64,000 nucleotides of DNA from Kineothrix sp. MSJ-39. Lineage in GTDB: Bacteria > Bacillota > Clostridia > Lachnospirales > Lachnospiraceae. How positions within the stretch are numbered: position 1 is the first letter of the stretch; every line of letters begins with the position of its first letter. The DNA lies in NCBI RefSeq assembly GCF_018917935.1, contig NZ_JAHLPN010000002.1:62001-126000 (forward strand). The letters run 5' to 3'. Positions 39,918-48,358 of the stretch are shown here, one piece after another. The notes beneath the pieces are model-generated. The model saw nothing but the letters and a program-made list of their open reading frames with translations, did not search any database and was not told the DNA's origin. The translations under genes and the position numbers were made by a program.

Positions 39918-40346
39918 TTAATCTTCAATCTGATTGATTCTTCTCTGATGTCTTTCTTCACCCGAAAATTCTGTTTCAAGGAAGGTATCGACGATGGAAA
40001 GTGCCAGATTTGGTCCGACGATCCCTGCTCCCATTGCCAGTACATTGGCATCGTTATGCAGTCTTGTCAGCTTTGCGGAAAGTGTATCTGCGCAGAGCGC
40101 AGCACGGATTCCTTTTACTTTATTGGCTGTGATGGAAATACCGATCCCCGTTGTGCAGATCACGATTCCCTTCTCACATGTACCATCCGCTACCGCGTTA
40201 GCCACTGCTTTTCCGTAAACCGGATAATCGCAGGAGCTTTTATCGTAGCAGCCTACATCCTTTACTTCATATCCTTTTTCTTTTAAATGTGCTATCACAG
40301 CTTCCTTCAGATCAAATCCGCCATGATCACTGCCTATTGCTATCAT
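39918..40346 (-). CDS. rpiB: Ribose-5-phosphate isomerase B
   Basis: A 142-aa enzyme interconverting ribose-5-phosphate and ribulose-5-phosphate. It starts MIAIGSDHGGFDLKEAVIAH; the catalytic cysteine is in KGIVICTTGIGISITANK, and the loop GIRAALCADTLSAKLTRLHN binds phosphate. The start at 40346 has AGGAGG 6 nt upstream; the longer frame to 40367 is not the gene. It overlaps the end of the Sua5/YwlC gene by 20 bp, so translation is coupled. Confidence 0.96.
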   Translation of the reverse strand: MIAIGSDHGGFDLKEAVIAHLKEKGYEVKDVGCYDKSSCDYPVYGKAVANAVADGTCEKGIVICTTGIGISITANKVKGIRAALCADTLSAKLTRLHNDANVLAMGAGIVGPNLALSIVDTFLETEFSGEERHQRRINQIED

Positions 40347-41418
40347 CTGTTTCCTCCTGGTCTGCATCTATTATTTTATGACCTGCTGCCTTCAGCAGCC
40401 TGTTCATAACAGCCTGTCCGATCCCCTTATCCGAAAAGCTTTCTGTATACATGAAGTCCATTCCCTCATCATCAAACTCCCGGAGCATCCGGAAAAGATC
40501 CTTTGCGATCTGCGCAAGATCATCCCTGTTTCCCGTTACCTTAACAGAATCCGCCTGATAGGCGCTGCCATCTTCCCCTGCAGCGATCACACCGACTTTA
40601 TATCCCTGCGCACGCTTTTTGTCCACTTCCTGCTGAAGCCGTTTCCTGACATGATCAGCCTGTCCGCTGATGATCGTCAGCTCACCCTTTGGTGCATAGT
40701 GTTTATATTTCATGCCAGGCGCCTTCGGCTTTGCATTTCCGCTGACGCTGAACATAGTCGGATCCTGCAAAAGCTCCGGCAAAATTTCCTGCATCATTTC
40801 ATATGTCACATAACCCGGTCTGAGGATCATAGGCTTTTCACCCGTCACATCTACGATCGTCGATTCCACACCGATTCCGACCTGTCCGCCGTCCAGCAGC
40901 ATTTCGATCTTTCCGTTCATATCCTCATACACATATTTCCCCAGTGTCGGAGAAGGTCTGCCTGAAGTATTGGCACTCGGTGCTGCCACAAAACCGCCCG
41001 CTGCATCAATAAAGGCAAGTGCTACTTTGTGATCCGGGAAACGCACCGCAACCGTATCCAGTCCGCCGGTCGTTTCTTTTGGCACCAGATCCGTCTTTTT
41101 GAAGATCATGGTCAATGGACCCGGCCAGAACTTTTCTGCCAGCTTTCTGGCATTTTCCGGGATCTCGGCTGCGACCTTCGGAAGATCCTCCAGCCTGCAG
41201 ATATGCACGATAAGCGGATTATCACTCGGTCTGCCCTTTGCCGCATAGATTTTGCGGGAACTGTCCGGATTCAAAGCATCTCCGCCCAGGCCATAAACTG
41301 TCTCTGTCGGGAAAGCAACAAGACCGCCGTCCCTGATGATCTGGCCTGCCTGTCTGATCGCTTCTTCATTCCATGTATGCTCTAAATCTTTGATCCACTT
41401 CGTTTCCAAATGACTCAT
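40327..41418 (-). CDS. L-threonylcarbamoyladenylate synthase, Sua5/YwlC type
   Basis: A ~363-aa enzyme making threonylcarbamoyl-AMP for the t6A modification of tRNAs reading ANN codons. The YrdC domain is at the N terminus (LVAFPTETVYGLGGDAL, KGRPSDNPLIVHI, FVAAPSANTSGRPSPT), and the Sua5 C-terminal domain follows (APGMKYKHYAPKGELTIISG). The start is uncertain: ATG at 41418 abuts its AAGGA, GTG at 41454 has no ribosome site, and TTG at 41409 has AAGGA at 8 nt and would give METKWIKDLE. Confidence 0.93.
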   Translation of the reverse strand: MSHLETKWIKDLEHTWNEEAIRQAGQIIRDGGLVAFPTETVYGLGGDALNPDSSRKIYAAKGRPSDNPLIVHICRLEDLPKVAAEIPENARKLAEKFWPGPLTMIFKKTDLVPKETTGGLDTVAVRFPDHKVALAFIDAAGGFVAAPSANTSGRPSPTLGKYVYEDMNGKIEMLLDGGQVGIGVESTIVDVTGEKPMILRPGYVTYEMMQEILPELLQDPTMFSVSGNAKPKAPGMKYKHYAPKGELTIISGQADHVRKRLQQEVDKKRAQGYKVGVIAAGEDGSAYQADSVKVTGNRDDLAQIAKDLFRMLREFDDEGMDFMYTESFSDKGIGQAVMNRLLKAAGHKIIDADQEETDDSNRQ

Positions 41419-41539
41419 TCCTTCTCTGCCGGATGAGGGATTTTGATACCTCACCGTAATTCTGCTTTAGTATAGCACATTTCCCCCTGCTTTCAAACTA
41501 TCTGCGCACACATTTACATACATTTTTGTCATTTCCGCA

Positions 41540-42259
41540 CTAGGCTGACGGTGCTTTTTGCACACCGCTTACATATTGCATCGCAGCCATCGCAATATAA
41601 AATGCAAGCCGCTCCTGATATGCATCTGTCACCAGTTTATCCGCCTCCGCCTGATTGGACAAAAATCCACATTCTACGATGATCGTCGGAACAGTCGATT
41701 TTTTCAGCAGATAATAGGTATTGTTGCCCTTGGGCATCCGTTTATTTTCAGGATCCACACCCGCGATCAGTTCCTGCTGCATGATCCGGGCGGCTTCTTT
41801 CCCTGCTTCCGAGGTTTCATAGTAGAAGACCTGTGCACCACGCACTCCCTCCGCCGTATAGCTGTTCTGGTGGATGCTGATCGCCAGAGCCGCTCCGGAC
41901 GATTCAATCAGTGCGATCCTGTTCTTCAGATCTTCCACCTTTTTACTTCCCTGATTTCCTGTATACAGCCCTTTGTCTTCATTTCTTGTCAGAATAACCT
42001 GATAACCGTTCTGCTGCAGCAGTCTTGCAAGCCGCATTGTGATCTGCAGATTGACATCTTTTTCCAGTGCACCGTTGATTCCGATCTTACCGGGGTCTTC
42101 CCCGCCATGCCCTGCATCCAGCACAATGACCGGCTGCTCACCTCTTTTTTCCTGCTGCATGGTATAGATCACTGCTGTCCTCGCCAGATAATACATAGAA
42201 CACAAAAGGCAGATCGCCATGATCACAGAAATCAGCTTGTTTTGCACGTTTGCCTCCAC
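41540..42259 (-). CDS. cwlD: N-acetylmuramoyl-L-alanine amidase, CwlD-like
   Basis: A 239-aa Amidase_3 zinc enzyme with an N-terminal signal anchor (about 9-30). Zinc ligands are His51 (LDAGHGGEDPG), Glu66 and His130 (SIHQNS); the catalytic glutamate is Glu196 (IIVECGF). CwlD cleaves stem peptides during spore cortex synthesis to allow muramic-delta-lactam formation, the mark read by germination enzymes such as SleB. Length and anchor fit CwlD rather than a vegetative amidase. Confidence 0.88.
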   Translation of the reverse strand: MEANVQNKLISVIMAICLLCSMYYLARTAVIYTMQQEKRGEQPVIVLDAGHGGEDPGKIGINGALEKDVNLQITMRLARLLQQNGYQVILTRNEDKGLYTGNQGSKKVEDLKNRIALIESSGAALAISIHQNSYTAEGVRGAQVFYYETSEAGKEAARIMQQELIAGVDPENKRMPKGNNTYYLLKKSTVPTIIVECGFLSNQAEADKLVTDAYQERLAFYIAMAAMQYVSGVQKAPSA

Positions 42260-42323
42260 ATACTGTGTAGCTTTACTACATTCTATGCCAAGCTGCTCTG
42301 TGTTATGACTTTCTGCCTTCTTT

Positions 42324-44126
42324 TTATTCTGTCACGATTTCCTGAAGCGGCGCCTGCTCATCCACTGTATCTGTCTGTCCGTCTGCATCCTGCACAGCCG
42401 CTGTCTCATCTGAAACGACCGGATCTATGGCAGCTTCATTCTTGACATAATTTTCTATCAGTGTCCAGACATCCGGTGTTTCCAGTCCCAGCTTCCATTC
42501 CGCAATACCGCCGAGCTGATAAGACGACATCACCTGCAGCTTTGCTTCCAGACTCTTTGCATTTTCCAGCCAGATCTGATAGGTCACACCATCCGCTTCA
42601 AAGGTCGCATAATCCTGACAGGTCGTTTCATCCCAGGAAGCTGTCACGCCGTATTGTGCCAGATAATTAGCGGCTGCGGACATGGAAAGCGCCTCACTTG
42701 TCAGGCTTTCTCCCCATTTCCAGAGTCTTGTATAAAACGGAACCGCGTTGATCACTTTTTCCTGCGGTACGGCAGAAACCGTATCCTCGATGCCCTGCTG
42801 TACATAACCGATCGAAGCCACACTGCCTGCTTCCGCAGAACCTGCATAGTGTTCATCATATCCCATGATAACCACATAATCTACGACTGTTCCCTGTTCT
42901 TTTCTGTCATAATGCGCTGTATAACCTGTCGGTACATAATTATCGACCGAAAGCACGATCTGGTTCTTCCGACAACTGATGGAAAGCTCTCGCAAAAACT
43001 GCACATAATCATTGCCCGCACTTTCCGGAACCTGCTCAAAGTCAATGTTGATGCCATCGATCCCCATTGCCGTAACAATTCCCACAAGCTGGGAGATCAG
43101 ATTTTTGCGGTTCGTCGTCGTACCAAGGATCTGTGCGATATCCACATCATTGGTAAAATTATCGATAAGTGCCCACACTTCGATCCCGCGGGCATGCATT
43201 GCGTCCACATATGCCTGACTTGCGATGGATGTAAAGTTACCGGCGTTATCATTTAAGAAGAACCACGTCGGAGAGATCGTATTGACCGCCTTCGTATTTG
43301 CCAGCAGACCGTCCACACCATCATTGGCAGCGGCATTTGTCACCTGATGCCATGCCATATTGATCTTGTAATCTTTATGGATGCTTGTATATTCCGGGAT
43401 CACATAGCTGATCGGCACTTCTACTGCCTGATCCTCTGCTGCTTCCAGACGCTTATTTTCCACATAACCGATGACTGCATCCGCTGTTTCCACCTTGGAC
43501 CAGTTTTCCATTTCTTCCAGAACAGTCACCTGGCTGCCTGCATCCTGCTGCTCTAAGATATCACTTTTGATACCGCCCTGATACCGGACAGCAGTCGCTT
43601 TCCGGATCACCGCGGTCTGATGCGTTACATTTTCCGTATAGATCTGCAATCTGTGTGGTGCTTCATACGTGTTGCAGACAAAATTGGAAAATCCCTCCAT
43701 AAAACTGAGTGATACATATGGCACCTCATCCTGCAGCACAAAGATCGGGCATGTATGCTCCGCAGTTTCCCCTGAAACCGTATATGCCGTCGAATCAAGC
43801 GGGATCTCATACAGATCCAGTGCTGTTGTATAAAGCAGCAGTTTTTCATTCACATCATAATAAAATCTGCTGTTCAGCTGCTCCTGCACAAAAGACAGCG
43901 GCAGATAATCATTTCCATCTATATTTGCAGCCTTTTCCTCCGTTACCGCATCTGCCAGAATGATCGGAACCTGCCCTTCCTTTTCGATTCCGTAGTACTG
44001 AGACAGATCCATTGTTTCCTTGGAATAGGAATATTTCTCATACAATTTGACACCGACTGCGCCCACAATGATCAGCACCATCAAAACGACTGCGATCACA
44101 ACGGGAAGTATTTTCTTTTTTTCCAT
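42324..44126 (-). CDS. Glycoside hydrolase family 18 protein with SH3b domain
   Basis: A 600-aa secreted or anchored protein. A membrane helix (about 7-25) is followed by a copper-amine-oxidase-N-like domain (NIDGNDYLPLSFVQEQLNSR). An SH3b module (residues ~175-235, VLEEMENWSKVETADAVIGY) and a GH18 domain follow. The catalytic motif DGINIDFE gives Glu364. Relatives with this layout hydrolyse spore or cell-wall peptidoglycan (SleL/YaaH, YdhD types). The ATG at 44126 has AAAGGAG; the longer open frame upstream is not used. It starts the operon leading into cwlD. Confidence 0.88.
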   Translation of the reverse strand: MEKKKILPVVIAVVLMVLIIVGAVGVKLYEKYSYSKETMDLSQYYGIEKEGQVPIILADAVTEEKAANIDGNDYLPLSFVQEQLNSRFYYDVNEKLLLYTTALDLYEIPLDSTAYTVSGETAEHTCPIFVLQDEVPYVSLSFMEGFSNFVCNTYEAPHRLQIYTENVTHQTAVIRKATAVRYQGGIKSDILEQQDAGSQVTVLEEMENWSKVETADAVIGYVENKRLEAAEDQAVEVPISYVIPEYTSIHKDYKINMAWHQVTNAAANDGVDGLLANTKAVNTISPTWFFLNDNAGNFTSIASQAYVDAMHARGIEVWALIDNFTNDVDIAQILGTTTNRKNLISQLVGIVTAMGIDGINIDFEQVPESAGNDYVQFLRELSISCRKNQIVLSVDNYVPTGYTAHYDRKEQGTVVDYVVIMGYDEHYAGSAEAGSVASIGYVQQGIEDTVSAVPQEKVINAVPFYTRLWKWGESLTSEALSMSAAANYLAQYGVTASWDETTCQDYATFEADGVTYQIWLENAKSLEAKLQVMSSYQLGGIAEWKLGLETPDVWTLIENYVKNEAAIDPVVSDETAAVQDADGQTDTVDEQAPLQEIVTE

Positions 44127-44162
44127 CTTGTTCTCCTTTGTCTGAATCCCACATTCGGTTTT

Positions 44163-44191
44163 AGTATACCAAACTATACAAAATGGGACAA
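44163..44191 (-). promoter_or_regulatory. Promoter of the GH18-cwlD transcript
   Basis: On the minus strand, TTGTCC (44191-44186) and TATACT (44168-44163) are separated by 17 bp. The -35 box lies within the arm TGTCCC of an imperfect hairpin spanning 44183-44241, which may terminate the small gene upstream. Confidence 0.65.
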
Positions 44192-44264
44192 GTATACACA
44201 TACGATTTACACAGAGGGGCTGTTTTATCTGTTACCTGTCCCATTTTTGATAGTATCTCATGGC

Positions 44265-44498
44265 TTATTCTTTTTTAATCCAGTCGTATCTGACCTCCTT
44301 TATACCACCGGACGCATCCATGACATAGTCTGCCATAAAATTGTCCGCATGATATCTATCCATTTCTTTCACAACGTTATTTCTTTCTGCTCCCGCAAGT
44401 GTCGACAAGCAGTCCTGCAGCTTTTGCATAACCTGAAACTGTACTTCTATCCGATCCAGCATTTGCGTGAGCTTCTGCCCCTGATCTGACATAAGCAT
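44265..44498 (-). CDS. Small hypothetical helical protein
   Basis: A 77-aa soluble, mostly helical protein (LTQMLDRIEVQFQVMQKLQD, NVVKEMDRYHADNFMADYV) ending SGGIKEVRYDWIKKE. AGGAGG ends 5 nt before the ATG at 44498; a second ATG two codons later (44492) is equally well placed. No family is recognised and there is no cysteine cluster. It stands alone between the GH18 gene and a long A/T-rich spacer. Confidence 0.65.
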   Translation of the reverse strand: MLMSDQGQKLTQMLDRIEVQFQVMQKLQDCLSTLAGAERNNVVKEMDRYHADNFMADYVMDASGGIKEVRYDWIKKE

Positions 44499-44950
44499 TT
44501 GTCCTCCTGTTGCTTTCTTCTCATTCACCCGATCCCCCAAAAGGAAAATTTACTGTGATATGAATAATAATTCCAGATTTTGAATCATATTTTAAAATTG
44601 TGGTGATGATAAAGAATAGAATACTAAGAGATGACATCGGACGCGCACAAAGACATAAAAAATAAATACTGTAATATTGAATTATTTGTTTGAAAATTAA
44701 TATTGGAAAATAGTTTGATAAAACACGTATGTGCTTTAAAGACAATCGATATCCGATCACGATATCAATTCCATATTGTCTGATGATGCGGATCGCATCT
44801 GAACGAAATCCTGTAAGATCGTGCCCCCTTCCCAGTGCAGACTGCTTCGGATGGCATCTCTTATTGGTACGATTATAAAAGAAGAATGTTTCTTTGACAA
44901 TAGAAAAGTTAAAATTTTTATTAAATTAGTTGCCTGACAGGTAACTTCTA
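44499..44950. other. A/T-rich spacer with a possible decayed coding remnant
   Basis: About 450 bp without a convincing gene. On the minus strand, roughly 44880-44700, an open stretch reads like protein (KRCHPKQSALGRGHDL, then RSDAIRIIRQYGIDIVIGYR), but it has no start signal, and the continuation from 44700 to 44521 is low-complexity A/T. On the plus strand, 44603-44665 encodes a basic 20-residue peptide. A near-palindrome AGTTGCCTGACAGGTAACTT lies at about 44928-44947. It may be the scar of a lost gene. Confidence 0.4.
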
Positions 44951-44979
44951 TTGACTAAAACCGACATAAGATATAAGAT
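44951..44979 (+). promoter_or_regulatory. Promoter of the MecA-like gene
   Basis: TTGACT (44951-44956) and TAAGAT (44974-44979) are separated by 17 bp. The leader would be about 70 nt and A/T-rich, with a GGATGTG ribosome site shortly before the start codon at 45056. Confidence 0.7.
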
Positions 44980-45055
44980 ACTTGTACAAAAGAAACAAGT
45001 ATTTTCAGTCGTTTGAGGTCGATTTTTGAATAAAATCAGATAAGGATGTGATAAT

Positions 45056-45766
45056 ATGAAAATCGAAAAAGTAAATGACCATCAGATCAGATGTACCCTG
45101 ACAGGTGCAGATCTTGCAAATAGAGAGTTAAAGATCAGCGAACTTGCCTATGGCAGCGAAAAAGCCAAAAACCTGTTCCGCGACATGATGCAGCAGGCAT
45201 CTTTCGAATTTGGCTTTGAAGCGGAAGATATCCCGCTTATGATCGAGGCAATTCCGGTCAATGCGGATTGTATCGTGCTGATCATCACCAAGGTTGAAGA
45301 TCCCGATGAGATCGATACCCGTTTTTCCAAGTTTTCTCCTGCACTCAGTGCAGAAGATGATACTGCAGAGGAAGATATCACAGATCGTTTTTCCGATGAT
45401 GTCCTGGATCTGTTCCAGAAGATCAAAAACAGTGCCGGCACTGTTACAAATACACAGAGTGAGGAGTCAAAGGCAGCAGCACCACGTATGCTGCAGGCAA
45501 GCCTGAATCATCTTTGCACCTTCTCCCGTATCGTGAAAGATGCCTATACCGCAGAGAGTTCTTTATATAAAGACCCGGACACCATGCAGTATTGTCTGGT
45601 TCTTACAATGGGCGATATGTCACAGCAGCAATTCGGAAAAATATGTAATATTGCCTCAGAATATGGCACGATCCAGAAAGTAGAACCGGCCAGAAGCGCA
45701 TATCTGCAGGAACATTTTGAAATGCTCGTTCCGGAAGATGCGGTTTGTGCGCTTGCCCAGATTTAA
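45056..45766 (+). CDS. mecA: MecA-family adaptor protein
   Basis: A 236-aa adaptor that presents substrates to the ClpC(P) protease. The N-terminal domain (MKIEKVNDHQIRCTLTGADL, then ELAYGSEKAKNLFRDMMQQA) recognises substrates. An acidic linker (about 95-140) leads to the C-terminal ClpC-binding domain (RIVKDAYTAESSLYKDPDTM, SEYGTIQKVEPARSAYLQEH). In Bacillus, MecA controls competence through ComK; in anaerobes the targets are mostly unknown. Monocistronic, with promoter and terminator. Confidence 0.88.
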   Translation: MKIEKVNDHQIRCTLTGADLANRELKISELAYGSEKAKNLFRDMMQQASFEFGFEAEDIPLMIEAIPVNADCIVLIITKVEDPDEIDTRFSKFSPALSAEDDTAEEDITDRFSDDVLDLFQKIKNSAGTVTNTQSEESKAAAPRMLQASLNHLCTFSRIVKDAYTAESSLYKDPDTMQYCLVLTMGDMSQQQFGKICNIASEYGTIQKVEPARSAYLQEHFEMLVPEDAVCALAQI

Positions 45767-45798
45767 AACGACTGTAAATAATTGTTACTTGTAATGCG

Positions 45799-45829
45799 AA
45801 AAACCCGTAAGCAAATGCTTACGGGTTTT
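45799..45829 (+). terminator. Terminator of the MecA-like gene
   Basis: AAAACCCGTAAGC pairs with GCTTACGGGTTTT around a short loop. The T run is part of the descending arm. It lies 35 bp past the stop and could also serve the convergent DUF1858 gene. Confidence 0.88.
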
Positions 45830-45852
45830 CATGTCATGAATCAACAGATTCT

Positions 45853-46044
45853 TTATTTTTCATTGATCGCTTTCATCAGCGCATCAATATCCATTCCATG
45901 AACCATGGCTGCTTCTTCTAATGTCTCGCCCTGTGCGGAAGGACATCCGATACAATGCATACCAGCTTCCATCAGGATCGGGATAACACTCTGATCGATT
46001 CTGATGATTTCACCGATAGTCATATCCTTTGTTATCTGTGCCAT
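45853..46044 (-). CDS. DUF1858 domain protein
   Basis: A 63-aa protein that is a single DUF1858 domain: [20 protein letters not shown], then the signature [20 protein letters not shown]. The two cysteines (C-I-G-C) suggest redox or iron-related function; the domain is also found at the front of ScdA/RIC iron-sulfur repair proteins and hybrid proteins. AGGAGG precedes the ATG. The role of stand-alone forms is not known. Confidence 0.9.
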   Translation of the reverse strand: MAQITKDMTIGEIIRIDQSVIPILMEAGMHCIGCPSAQGETLEEAAMVHGMDIDALMKAINEK

Positions 46045-46124
46045 TTCTTATCCTCCTTTATCATATCATGCAATTTTTATCCTAAAATAGTATACCCTGT
46101 CTGTCGTTTTTTAGCAACGGCTCT

Positions 46125-46946
46125 TTATTTTTTCTTTCCGAACAATCTCACCAGTTTCAAAAACAGGTTGACAAAATCAAGATACAGCTCAAATGCACCC
46201 ATCAGTGACAGGCAAAGTATATTGCTGTCATTTGCCATATACACATTTTCTTTGATCTTCTGTGAATCATAGGCTGTCAGTCCTGTAAAGATCAAAACGC
46301 CTACGATACTCAATGCAAAATCTACCATCGATCCGCGGAAGATAAATATATTGAAGACGGTTGCAAGGATCAGTCCCCACAGAGCCATCATCAAGATGTT
46401 GCCCATTTTTGTCAGGTCTTTCTTAGTGACCAGTCCGTAAACTGCCATGATCAGGAACATACCGGCTGTCAGCAGGAATACTTTTACCAGTGAGCTGCCT
46501 GTATAGATCATGCAGATGACAGATAATAGAACGCCTGTCAGATACGCATATACGGTATAAAGAACACCGGCAAGAACCGCATTGTTCTTTGAAATCGCCC
46601 AGTTGGAAACAAGTACAATACCCAGCTCACTAAACAAAAGCAGATAAAAATTGTATCCTGTCAGCATTTTGATCGCTACATACGGCGAAACCGTAAATGC
46701 TGCAAAAGCTGTGATCAGAAGTGCTGCCACCATAAACAGATAGGATTTTACAACAACCTCTTCATACATAATGCTCTTAAAATCAGCTAATGTCTTCTTC
46801 ACAGGCTCTTCTGCTTCAAAGCCGCCCTGCATCATATCATAATTCTGGTCTTCCCAACCCGGAAAGCTGTTTCCCGTATTTCCCTGGTAGCTATCCTGAT
46901 AGTTGTTCTGATAACCATTATACTGATTCTGATAGTTATTATCCAT
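46125..46946 (-). CDS. Bax inhibitor-1 family membrane protein
   Basis: A 273-aa protein. A hydrophilic N-terminal tail of ~45 residues rich in Asn, Gln and Tyr (NQYNGYQNNYQDSYQG) precedes seven predicted membrane helices. GVLIFTGLTAYDSQKIKE is the BI-1/YccA/YetJ signature, whose aspartate takes part in the calcium-leak gate of YetJ. The low-complexity tail is unusual beside short bacterial homologues and may bind partners. Downstream, the DUF1858 gene is on the same strand. Confidence 0.88.
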   Translation of the reverse strand: MDNNYQNQYNGYQNNYQDSYQGNTGNSFPGWEDQNYDMMQGGFEAEEPVKKTLADFKSIMYEEVVVKSYLFMVAALLITAFAAFTVSPYVAIKMLTGYNFYLLLFSELGIVLVSNWAISKNNAVLAGVLYTVYAYLTGVLLSVICMIYTGSSLVKVFLLTAGMFLIMAVYGLVTKKDLTKMGNILMMALWGLILATVFNIFIFRGSMVDFALSIVGVLIFTGLTAYDSQKIKENVYMANDSNILCLSLMGAFELYLDFVNLFLKLVRLFGKKK

Positions 46947-47070
46947 AAGTCCCCCTTATCCTGCCAAACGGCACTATAAAATGTAAGTTATTCTTACGCA
47001 TAACTATAATATAAAATCAGTGGGATGGCAATTTATTTTTGAAGATTACATACACAAAAATACAGATAAT

Positions 47071-47244
47071 AAAACAGGAACGGCATATAGCCGCAATCAC
47101 GTTTGGCTGCCTTGCGATTTATCTTGCTCGTATTTTACCCGGCTCTGGTCGAAAAAGAGCGTTTCGATCTCGCCGCCGGGTAAACGAGCGATAAATCTCA
47201 GTCGCCTACACTACCGATTGCTTGCTATATGCTGTTCCTGTTTT
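47071..47244. repeat. 174-nt imperfect inverted repeat between pflA and the BI-1 gene
   Basis: AAAACAGGAAC (47071-47081) pairs with GTTCCTGTTTT (47234-47244). Inside, GGCATATAG/CTATATGC, CGATTTATC/GATAAATC, TTACCCGGC/GCCGGGTAA and GGTCGAAA/TTTCGATC nest in order, so almost the whole span can fold as one long arm. T-rich sequence follows on both sides. It lies just past the pflA stop and could terminate it, but is far larger than a terminator. A miniature mobile element or structured RNA is possible. The rest of this 345-bp gap shows nothing else. Confidence 0.75.
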
Positions 47245-47291
47245 TGTATCAATAACTTTCATCCAAGTCGTTTATGCTTAATAATAACGTT

Positions 47292-48026
47292 TTACTCCTT
47301 CGAAAATTCCAGGATCTTCTTGGCGTTTGCGACGCGATCCTCCGTTGGCGGATCTACGCCCTCGAGCTTATACGGAATGCCAAGTTCTTTCCACTTATAA
47401 GCGCCGAGTGTATGATATGGTAAAACCTCCACTTTCTTGACCGTATCCAACGTATCAATGAATTCTCTTGTTTTCTTTAAATATTCATCTTTATCTGTAA
47501 TACCCGGTACAAGTACATGGCGGATCCACATCGGAATGCCCTGCTCAGATAAATATCTTGCGCAGTCCAGAATATTCTTATTTGTATGACCTGTTAATTT
47601 CTTATGCTCTTCATCATCAATATGCTTGATATCCAGCATAACCAGATCTGTATATTTAAGCAGTTCATTAAATTTAGAGAAAAACGGCTCTTCTCTTGTA
47701 AATGGTTGTCCACAGGTATCCAGTGTTGTGTTGATACCTCTTTCATGTGCTTTTCTGAACAGCTCGATCAAAAAGTCGATCTGCAGAAGTGCTTCTCCAC
47801 CACTTACTGTAATACCGCCCTTATTGCCCCAGTAACTGCGGAACCGTTCCGCTTTATCTAACAGTTCGTCAGCAGTCTGCAGGTTATCCGTTTCCGGATT
47901 CCATGTATCTACATTATGGCAATACTGGCAGCGCATATTACAGCCTTTCAAAAAGATCAGGTATCGAATGCCCGGTCCATCGACTGCTCCAAATGATTCT
48001 ATTGAATGTATTCTACCTTTCAGCAT
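47292..48026 (-). CDS. pflA: Pyruvate formate-lyase activating enzyme
   Basis: A 244-aa radical SAM enzyme that puts the glycyl radical on PflB. The [4Fe-4S] cluster motif is CNMRCQYC, preceded by SFGAVDGPGIRYLIFLKGC; GGITVSGGEALLQIDFLIEL binds SAM. Length is normal. It lies downstream of pflB on the same strand, separated by 330 bp holding a terminator-like hairpin and several mini-hairpins, which probably lowers its expression relative to pflB. Confidence 0.96.
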   Translation of the reverse strand: MLKGRIHSIESFGAVDGPGIRYLIFLKGCNMRCQYCHNVDTWNPETDNLQTADELLDKAERFRSYWGNKGGITVSGGEALLQIDFLIELFRKAHERGINTTLDTCGQPFTREEPFFSKFNELLKYTDLVMLDIKHIDDEEHKKLTGHTNKNILDCARYLSEQGIPMWIRHVLVPGITDKDEYLKKTREFIDTLDTVKKVEVLPYHTLGAYKWKELGIPYKLEGVDPPTEDRVANAKKILEFSKE

Positions 48027-48152
48027 ACATAATCCTTTCTCTGCCCCGCAGGCAGCTAACTTTTATTGTTTTTTATTACTATTTACCAAAATCGGTTTTT
48101 CATGCGTTTTATACGCGAAATTCGTTACCTCTTTCATACTCGAAATTCCTGC

Positions 48153-48262
48153 CAGCTTCGCTGTCAGCCGCGCTTCGCGCTTTCTAATTTCTCGTTGTAC
48201 GCTCAGAAGCTATAACCTGCTGCGCAGGTTATTTAGTCGCACATTTGCTGCGCAAATATGTG
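48153..48262. repeat. Four mini-hairpins in the pflB-pflA spacer
   Basis: Short perfect hairpins follow one another at 48153-48163 (CAGCTTCGCTG), 48170-48180 (GCGCTTCGCGC), 48212-48232 (ATAACCTG..CAGGTTAT) and 48240-48262 (CACATTTG..CAAATATGTG). Read on the minus (transcript) strand, the loops are GCGAAGC or GCGCAGC types, known to give unusually stable small hairpins. The purpose is unknown; mRNA stabilisation or processing is possible. Confidence 0.55.
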
Positions 48263-48289
48263 ACAATGCTTGATTTCGTTACCTCGCTA

Positions 48290-48326
48290 CATATAGAACG
48301 GGATCGGGTGAATACGCCCGATCCCG
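48290..48326 (-). terminator. Terminator-like hairpin after pflB
   Basis: A 10-bp perfect stem CGGGATCGGG / CCCGATCCCG (48299-48326) with an 8-nt loop begins 32 bp past the pflB stop. The minus-strand continuation TTCTAT is only weakly T-rich, so termination may be partial, allowing some transcription into pflA. Confidence 0.7.
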
Positions 48327-48358
48327 TAAAGTGCATTATCTAAACTCTAAAAATCTGA

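Noticed and set aside
44521-44760. 79-aa open frame on the minus strand
   Set aside because: A/T-rich, low-complexity hydrophobic sequence without a start signal; at most part of a decayed remnant.
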